Source: Caulobacteraceae bacterium (lineage in GTDB: Bacteria; Pseudomonadota; Alphaproteobacteria; Caulobacterales; Caulobacteraceae). From it: a stretch of DNA of 9,626 bases. The notes below the pieces were generated by a model that made no database searches, was not told where the DNA came from, and saw only the letters and a program-made list of their open reading frames with translations. Shown here one piece after another: positions 5,872-9,626 of this stretch; position 1 is the stretch's first letter; the number at the start of each line of letters is the position of its first letter. The position numbers and the translations under genes are program-made. The DNA lies in contig CANGRP010000082.1 of assembly GCA_947456005.1 (NCBI GenBank), forward strand, positions 1 through 9,626. Direction: 5' to 3'.

Positions 5872-6789
5872 GTGACCGAGCCGGCCCCCATCGCCGGGGA
5901 CGCTGCGTCGTCCCGCCCGGTCGCCCAGAGCCCCGCCCTGGGCATCCTCCTGCGGGTCCTCGCCATGGCCCTCATGGCGATGCTGGCGGCGATCGTGAAG
6001 GCGTGCGCCGAGCGCGGCGTGCCCGTGCTGGAGATCATCTTCTTCCGCAACGCCTTCGCCTTCATCCCGGTGATGCTCTACATATGGCGAACCTCCGGGT
6101 TCGGTGTCCTGCGCACCCGGCGGCCGGGCGCCCACCTGACCCGTTCTGCGGTCGGCCTGACGGGCATGATCTGCGGCTTCACCGCCGTGAGCCTCCTGCC
6201 CCTCACACAGTCCACCGCCATCTCCTTCTCAGCGCCCCTGTTCATGGTCGCCCTGTCGGCCCTGATCCTGAAGGAGCCGGTGGGCCTGCATCGCTGGGCC
6301 GCCGTCGCCGTAGGCTTCGTCGGGGTCCTGATCATGGTCCATCCTGATCCGCGACAGTTCGTCGGCGTCGGGGTCCTCTTCGCCATCGCCGCCGCGGTGG
6401 GGTCTGCAGGGGCGATGATCGCGATCCGGGAGATCAGCCGAACAGAACCGGGTCCGACCATCGTCTTCTACTTCACCCTCGCCGGGGCGGCGGTCGGCCT
6501 CGCCAGCCTGCCCTTCGGATGGGTCATGCCCAGCCCGGGGGTCCTGGGCCTGCTGATCGCCGCTGGCTTGATCGGGGGGACCGGGCAGCTCCTCCTGACC
6601 GAGGCCATCCGCCGGGCGCCCATCGCCGTGGTGGCTCCCTTCGACTACACCCAGCTGGTGTGGGCGGGGCTGATCGGCTTCCTGGTCTGGGGCGAGACCC
6701 CGGCGATGCTGACCCTGATCGGGGCCATGGTGGTGGCGGCCAGCAGCACCTATATCCTGTGGAGGGAGATCGGGCGCTCCCGGAGCTAG
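5872..6789 (+). CDS. EamA/DMT-superfamily permease, ten predicted membrane helices
   Basis: Inner-membrane drug/metabolite transporter, 305 aa, the standard length, built from two EamA repeats (about 24-157 and 164-297) of five helices each. The hydrophobic segments begin at LGILLRVLAMALMAMLAAIV (23-42). Typical signatures are EIIFFRNAFAFIPVMLY (54-70) in helix 2, TQSTAISFSAPLF (112-124), ALILKEPVG (130-138) at the end of repeat one, and VVAPFDYTQLVWAGLIGFLVWGE in repeat two (253-275). The start is GTG 5872 with no clear Shine-Dalgarno. The next ATG (codon 32) would cut into helix 1, so GTG is kept. The substrate is unknown: members export amino acids, metabolites or drugs, and some rickettsial relatives take up SAM. 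Translation may depend on reading through from the reductase gene 21 bp upstream. Confidence 0.9.
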   Translation: MTEPAPIAGDAASSRPVAQSPALGILLRVLAMALMAMLAAIVKACAERGVPVLEIIFFRNAFAFIPVMLYIWRTSGFGVLRTRRPGAHLTRSAVGLTGMICGFTAVSLLPLTQSTAISFSAPLFMVALSALILKEPVGLHRWAAVAVGFVGVLIMVHPDPRQFVGVGVLFAIAAAVGSAGAMIAIREISRTEPGPTIVFYFTLAGAAVGLASLPFGWVMPSPGVLGLLIAAGLIGGTGQLLLTEAIRRAPIAVVAPFDYTQLVWAGLIGFLVWGETPAMLTLIGAMVVAASSTYILWREIGRSRS

Positions 6790-6804
6790 GTCGCCCTCAG
6801 CCTT

Positions 6805-6808
6805 GGAG
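6805..6808 (+). promoter_or_regulatory. Shine-Dalgarno deciding the TPR-protein start
   Basis: GGAG lies six bases before ATG 6815. It favours this start over an in-frame TTG at 6803, which would place charged residues ahead of the signal peptide and overlap this site. Confidence 0.7.
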
Positions 6809-6814
6809 CCAGTT

Positions 6815-7375
6815 ATGCGGTATCGTTGGACCTGCGCCGCGATCGGTGCAGCCTTGGTGATGGGAGCGGCCGGTTCCGGCCACGCTGCGATCACGGTGCT
6901 TGGCGGAGGTTTCGCCCAGGCCTGCTCGGAGGCCGCCATGACCGGCGAAGTGGACAAGAAGTTCGAGGACCTCTGCACCCTGGCCCTGGAGACCGAAGGC
7001 CTGAACCTGCGGGACCGCGCGGGCACCCTGGTCAACCGCGGCGTCTTCAAGCTCCGCCGGCAGGAGTACGCCTCATCCCTCCGGGACTTCGACGCCGCCT
7101 TGAGGCGCGACCCCACCATGGGGGAGGCCCTGGTCAATCGGGGCGCCGCCCGGATTGGGCTCAAGGCCCCGGAAGCCGCCCTCGCCGACATCAACAGGGC
7201 CCTGGAACTGGGCGTCGCAGAGCCTGCAAAGGCCCACTTCAACCGCGCCCTGGCGCACGAGCGCCTTGGCGACCTCAGGTCGGCCTGGCTGGACTACACC
7301 AAGGCTGCGGAACTGGACCCTGAATGGTCGGCGCCGCGCACGGAGCTGACCCGCTTCTCGGTGACCCGCAGGTAG
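6815..7375 (+). CDS. Small exported tetratricopeptide-repeat protein
   Basis: The protein has 186 aa. Residues 1-24 are a classical signal peptide: MRYRW basic start, hydrophobic AAIGAALVMGAAG, and a likely cleavage after GHA at 24, so the protein should be periplasmic. Three TPR units follow: about 69-100 (TLVNRGVFKLRRQEYASSLR...), 103-135 (EALVNRGAARIGLKAPEAAL...) and 137-170 (AHFNRALAHERLGDLRSAWL...). Each shows the small/aromatic pattern and ends near a Pro-containing turn (DP at 99-100 and 168-169). Between signal and repeats lies ITVLGGGFAQACSEAAM with Cys37; Cys54 follows, a possible disulfide pair. I remember similar small TPR proteins in caulobacters, without a known function; TPRs bind proteins, so a scaffold role is a guess. 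It converges on the methyltransferase with 6 bp between stops, leaving no room for a terminator. Confidence 0.85.
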   Translation: MRYRWTCAAIGAALVMGAAGSGHAAITVLGGGFAQACSEAAMTGEVDKKFEDLCTLALETEGLNLRDRAGTLVNRGVFKLRRQEYASSLRDFDAALRRDPTMGEALVNRGAARIGLKAPEAALADINRALELGVAEPAKAHFNRALAHERLGDLRSAWLDYTKAAELDPEWSAPRTELTRFSVTRR

Positions 7376-7381
7376 GGGGAA

Positions 7382-7954
7382 CTAGCGGTCGAAGGGTTTC
7401 TTCGCCCTCAGGGTGACGTGGAGTTCCTTCACGACGTTCCAGCGTTCGCCCGCCCAGGTGCGAAGCTCGTCCCGCGTGACTTCTCCCAGCCGCTCCCGCT
7501 CCAGCCAGCGCGGGTCATAGACCTGGCTGGCCTGGACCACCTCGAAGTCGACCCCGAGTGCATAGGCGATCATCGAGTAGTTGGCCTTCCGGGCGATCCA
7601 CTCGTCGTTCTTTGCCTTCGACATCATCTCGAAGGTCAGGAGGGTGAAGGGTCGAACGTGAGTCGGATCTGACCAATAGGTGTCATGCCGGAAGTGTGGG
7701 ACGTGAATTTCCACGAGGCCATCGGGCGCCGTGACCCGATAAATCTCGCGCATCACGGAACGGAACCCGGCGAAGTCTGCGCCGACATGTTCCAGGACAT
7801 GCTTCATGAGGACGTACTCGAAGGCGTTGTCCTCAAACGGCCAGGGCGCAGCCTCGATGTCCATGAGGACGTCGGGTTGGCACTCAGGAAAGTTGTCCGC
7901 GTTGACGAAACCGTCCCGACGGTCGAATCCGCACCCAAGGTTCAGCTTAGCCAT
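7382..7954 (-). CDS. Short class I SAM-dependent methyltransferase (type 11 like)
   Basis: The protein has 190 aa, near the minimum for a Rossmann methyltransferase. Motif I KLNLGCGF is almost at the N-terminus (3-10), with acidic Asp20 in VNADNF at the end of strand 2, DIEAAPWPF (32-40), MKHVLEHV (50-57) and PDGLVEIHVPHFRHD (77-91), then DPTHVRPFT (96-104). The HVPH...DPTH pattern occurs in methyltransferases of surface-polysaccharide clusters, but no sugar genes are visible here, so the substrate is open. The start ATG 7954 has GAGGAAG about eight bases upstream, overlapping the stop of the 62-aa gene 12 bp away, so it is probably last in the LOG operon. Three sampled 60-base blocks inside it are 57, 62 and 58% GC, against 72% in a TPR-gene block, which suggests more recent acquisition or relaxed codon use. 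Confidence 0.85.
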   Translation of the reverse strand: MAKLNLGCGFDRRDGFVNADNFPECQPDVLMDIEAAPWPFEDNAFEYVLMKHVLEHVGADFAGFRSVMREIYRVTAPDGLVEIHVPHFRHDTYWSDPTHVRPFTLLTFEMMSKAKNDEWIARKANYSMIAYALGVDFEVVQASQVYDPRWLERERLGEVTRDELRTWAGERWNVVKELHVTLRAKKPFDR

Positions 7955-7966
7955 TCGGGGACTTCC

Positions 7967-8155
7967 TCAGTCTTTTGCCGTCGAGACTTTGTCAGCGTCA
8001 TCAGCCTCGGCCGCCGGGGGGGCGGCGCCATTGATGGCTGGGACTTCCGGCAGGGGTTCGGGCCGCCGTCCGAGCACCCTCAGACCCGCAAGGGCTGATC
8101 CCAGAAAGCTGAAGAGCTCACGCAGTGGCGACCTGTGCTCCGGGCGGGGGGTCAT
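7967..8155 (-). CDS. Uncharacterised 62-aa protein coupled to the LOG gene
   Basis: I do not recognise this protein. Its ATG at 8155 overlaps the LOG-family stop as ATGA, and its stop lies 12 bp before the methyltransferase start. That placement is the main reason to accept it as real: without it the LOG-methyltransferase gap would be 197 bp. The N-terminal part is basic (MTPRPEHRSPLREL), followed by a short hydrophobic/amphipathic stretch FSFLGSALAGLRVLG (residues 15-29) too short for a confident membrane helix. The rest is Pro/Ala-rich with an acidic tail (EADDADK). It has no cysteines and no known domain. It could be a small membrane-associated partner of its neighbours. Chance survival of an open frame in GC-rich DNA is possible. 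Confidence 0.5.
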   Translation of the reverse strand: MTPRPEHRSPLRELFSFLGSALAGLRVLGRRPEPLPEVPAINGAAPPAAEADDADKVSTAKD

Positions 8156-8940
8156 GGACGCGCGCCCCCCTCCGCAGCCAGGGCCCCGGCGCTGACCTCG
8201 CGCCAGAGGTCCTCCGCCGAGTTGGCGAAGCGGAGAAGCTGCAGGTCGGCGGCGTCGATCATGCCGCGCTCGACGAGGGCCTCGAACCGCACGAGATCGC
8301 GCCAGTAGGTCTCGTCAAACAGGACGATCGGCACCCGGGGGCCCTTGCCCGTCTGGACGAGGGTGAGGATCTCGAACAGCTCGTCCAGGGTCCCGAAGCC
8401 GCCGGGAAACGCCACCAGAGCGTTGGCCCGCATGGCCAGGTGCATCTTCCGCATGGCGAAATAGTGGAACCTGAAGGCCAGGCCCGGGGTGATCCAGGGA
8501 TTGGGGAACTGCTCGTGGGGCAGGGAGATGTTGAACCCGATGGTCGGGGCGCCGGCGTCCGCGGCCCCACGGTTGGCCGCCTCCATGAGGCCGGGTCCGC
8601 CGCCCGTGGCGATGACGTTGTTCCGGGGCCCGCCGCCGGTTGGGCCATCCAGGGCGCCGCCCCGTTCGGAGGCGATACGGCCGAAGGCCCGGGCTTCAGC
8701 GTACCAGCGCCCCTTCTCGCCCGGATCATCCTCCCGCACCCTCGCCGATCCGAAGACCACTATGGTGGAGCGGATGCCCCAGGACTTCAGGGTCTGGTCG
8801 GCCTTCTCGTACTCGAGGAGGAAGCGCACGCCCCGCATGCTCTCGCCGAGCAGGAAGTCGGAGTCGAGCGCGGCGAGGCGATAGGCGGGCTGGGAGATGA
8901 GGGCCCGGGGGTCGGTTTGATGGGCGCCGGAGGGCGGCAT
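8152..8940 (-). CDS. LOG-family (Lonely Guy / TIGR00730-type) nucleotide phosphoribohydrolase-like protein
   Basis: Rossmann-fold protein, 262 aa. It has the two diagnostic LOG motifs: GGGPGLMEAANRG (113-125) and PGGFGTLDELFE (179-190), with VFGSARV (62-68) starting the nucleotide-binding fold. Family enzymes cleave the N-glycosidic bond of nucleoside 5'-monophosphates, in plants and some bacteria releasing cytokinin bases from cytokinin ribotides. Bacterial members often act on AMP or other NMPs, so a plant-hormone role should not be assumed. It is longer than the roughly 180-200 aa core because of an N-terminal helical extension of about 55 residues and a Gly-rich insert near 94-110. Start choice: ATG 8940 is preferred over GTG 8970, which lies at the predicted transcription start; neither has a clear Shine-Dalgarno. 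The 62-aa gene overlaps its stop by ATGA and the methyltransferase follows, forming an operon. Confidence 0.9.
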   Translation of the reverse strand: MPPSGAHQTDPRALISQPAYRLAALDSDFLLGESMRGVRFLLEYEKADQTLKSWGIRSTIVVFGSARVREDDPGEKGRWYAEARAFGRIASERGGALDGPTGGGPRNNVIATGGGPGLMEAANRGAADAGAPTIGFNISLPHEQFPNPWITPGLAFRFHYFAMRKMHLAMRANALVAFPGGFGTLDELFEILTLVQTGKGPRVPIVLFDETYWRDLVRFEALVERGMIDAADLQLLRFANSAEDLWREVSAGALAAEGGARP

Positions 8941-8972
8941 GGTCAGGCATCCGCTTGGCTGGGTCCGCACCA

Positions 8973-9001
8973 GCTATAGGCAGTCGCCCCCGGCGAGGCA
9001 A
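8973..9001 (-). promoter_or_regulatory. Candidate promoter of the LOG operon
   Basis: On the minus strand TTGCCT (9001-8996), a 17-base spacer and TATAGC (8978-8973) match the -35 and -10 consensus at four of six bases each. The predicted start near 8966 lies upstream of ATG 8940, giving a leader of roughly 26 bases, and after the alternative GTG at 8970. It sits in the 71-bp gap behind the receiver-domain gene. Confidence 0.4.
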
Positions 9002-9011
9002 TCGGCGCGGG

Positions 9012-9401
9012 TCAGGCGGCGGGAGGTTGCCCAAGGGCGCGGCGGATGTTCCGGATCAGAAGGTCGTCCATCAGGGGTTTCTCGATGATCGGCACCTTCA
9101 TGCGGCCCGCCCGCCTGCGGAGCCAGGGCCCGGGGTGACTGGTGATGAGCAGGGCCGGCAGGTCCTGGGAGCGGGCCCGAAGCGCTCCCACGGAATCGAG
9201 CCCCCCCATTCCCGGAAGGTTTTCGTCCACCACCAGGCAGACGTTCCGTGAGGGCAGGTCTGCGGCAAGAAGGTCTTCGCCGGAGGCGAAGGTCTGCACC
9301 CTGTACCCATCGAGTTCGAAGGCGAACTTCAGCGCGCTCCGGAGGGCGACGTCATCGTCCACGAGCACGAGGGTCGGAGGCGGGGCGGCGGGAGCGGGCA
9401 T
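9012..9401 (-). CDS. Stand-alone response-regulator receiver-domain protein
   Basis: A single CheY-like receiver of 129 aa with no output domain. Key residues are intact: the acidic triad Asp15-17 in LVDDDVAL, phospho-acceptor Asp59 in VVDENLPGMGG, switch Thr87 in LLITSHP, and Lys108 in IIEKPL. It should therefore accept a phosphoryl group and work through protein contact, for example as a phosphate sink or a competitor for a shared kinase. The sequence ends shortly after alpha5 (IRRALGQPPAA). It follows the FixJ-type regulator after 75 bp on the same strand; alphaproteobacterial FixJ-type loci often pair a full regulator with a lone receiver. The cognate histidine kinase is not in the window. 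The ATG at 9401 has only a weak, distant AGGAA. The next gene, LOG, is 71 bp away with its own candidate promoter. Confidence 0.9.
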   Translation of the reverse strand: MPAPAAPPPTLVLVDDDVALRSALKFAFELDGYRVQTFASGEDLLAADLPSRNVCLVVDENLPGMGGLDSVGALRARSQDLPALLITSHPGPWLRRRAGRMKVPIIEKPLMDDLLIRNIRRALGQPPAA

Positions 9402-9442
9402 GAACCGACCGGAGTTCCTGATCAGGGGGCAGTGTGATCCCA

Positions 9443-9457
9443 GCCGGAAGGTCCGGC
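9443..9457. repeat. Short inverted repeat in the regulator-receiver gap
   Basis: GCCGGA (9443-9448), a three-base loop and TCCGGC (9452-9457) form a perfect six-pair hairpin about 20 bases beyond the FixJ-type stop. No T-run follows on either strand, so it is not a convincing intrinsic terminator; it may mark the mRNA 3' end. Confidence 0.3.
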
Positions 9458-9458
9458 C

Positions 9459-9472
9459 TTGATCCAGCGCAA
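9459..9472. promoter_or_regulatory. Weak Fnr/FixK-like box upstream of the receiver gene
   Basis: TTGATCCAGCGCAA matches the Fnr/FixK consensus TTGAT-N4-ATCAA at eight of ten fixed bases, with perfect outer TTG and CAA. Its centre is 64 bases from the receiver ATG, so class II activation would put the transcript start near 9424. The only -10 at that spacing is a poor CACACT (9436-9431). One such match could be chance. Confidence 0.25.
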
Positions 9473-9476
9473 GCTT

Positions 9477-9626
9477 TCAGAAGCCGGCCTGGATCGACAT
9501 CCGGACCAGTTCCGAGAGGCTCCGAGCCCCCGTCTTGGTCATGACATTGGCCCTGTAGACCTCCACGGTTCTCGGGCTGATCCCGAGTTCCCGGGCGATG
9601 ACCTTGTTCGCCTTGCCGTCCACGAC
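9477..9626 (-). CDS. FixJ/NarL-type response regulator, LuxR-family HTH end only (cut by window edge)
   Basis: Only the last 49 residues are present; the gene continues beyond 9626. They form the C-terminal half of a GerE/LuxR helix-turn-helix: ANKVIARELGISPRTVEVYR is the turn and recognition helix, followed by ANVMTKTGARSLSELVRMSI and the end AGF. The RTVEVYRANVMTK...SLSELVRM pattern is typical of FixJ-family regulators of alphaproteobacteria (FixJ activates fixK under low oxygen), although related TodT/StyR-like and nodulation-type regulators share it. A receiver domain should lie in the missing N-terminal part. The stand-alone receiver gene follows after 75 bp. The stop is TGA at 9479-9477. 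The subfamily is likely, but its signal is unknown. Confidence 0.85.
   Translation of the reverse strand, partial: VVDGKANKVIARELGISPRTVEVYRANVMTKTGARSLSELVRMSIQAGF

Noticed and set aside
6229..7242. Minus-strand open frame spanning the permease and TPR genes
   Set aside because: It overlaps two well-supported plus-strand genes, and its translation is Arg/Gly/Asp-rich with no domain.
8152..8940. Plant-hormone (cytokinin) biosynthesis gene as a sign of plant association
   Set aside because: LOG-family proteins are widespread in bacteria with general nucleotide roles, and no isopentenyltransferase or other cytokinin gene is nearby.
9417..9426. CCTGATCAGG 10-bp palindrome before the receiver gene as an operator
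   Set aside because: A single 10-bp GC-rich palindrome with no repeat or regulator link is easily expected by chance.
1..9626. tRNA or rRNA genes, insertion sequences, integrase sites or CRISPR repeats
   Set aside because: Genes fill nearly all of the window, every gap is below 150 bp, and no repeated units, transposase motifs or RNA-gene signatures were seen.

Overview
The window is GC-rich DNA (about 70% G+C in most genes, with strong third-position G/C bias). It looks like an alphaproteobacterium, most likely Caulobacteraceae (Caulobacter/Phenylobacterium type). The reasons are the split methionine synthase, the FixJ-type LuxR C-terminus and the ATGA-coupled gene chains. The genus is an inference from remembered families; no search was run. 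There are eleven protein genes (two cut by the window ends), no RNA genes, no mobile elements and no CRISPR.

Region 1 (1-3332, minus strand) is a methionine / SAM-cycle operon read from right to left. It starts with a SahR-type regulator (ArsR winged helix fused to a SAM-methyltransferase-like domain), then metF, the homocysteine-binding half of methionine synthase, and the start of its folate/cobalamin half. All three junctions are 4-bp ATGA overlaps. The 64-bp gap before the regulator holds an AT-rich island: a perfect TTGACA -35 element and a perfect 16-bp palindrome (3304-3319) with an extra directly repeated half-site, covering the core promoter. The predicted transcript starts at or next to the regulator's ATG, which has no Shine-Dalgarno, so it is probably leaderless. 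MetF makes 5-methyl-THF, split MetH uses it to methylate homocysteine, and SahR would adjust the supply to the S-adenosylhomocysteine level.

Region 2 (3362-4687, minus) is a class III omega-aminotransferase. Region 3 (4834-7375, plus) carries, in one direction with short gaps, a Tas-like aldo/keto reductase, an EamA/DMT-family permease and a small exported TPR protein. Region 4 (7382-8940, minus) is a tight three-gene unit: a LOG-family nucleotide phosphoribohydrolase-like protein, a 62-aa unknown protein coupled to it by ATGA, and a short SAM-dependent methyltransferase of visibly lower GC. The TPR and methyltransferase genes converge with only 6 bp between stops.

Region 5 (9012-9626, minus) is part of a two-component locus: the DNA-binding end of a FixJ/NarL-type regulator, cut by the window edge, then a stand-alone receiver-domain protein. 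A weak Fnr/FixK-like box lies between them.

The most rewarding element is the SahR operator/promoter with its probable leaderless start, followed by the clean split of metH and the uncharacterised small gene in the LOG operon. I did not find a wholly new system.
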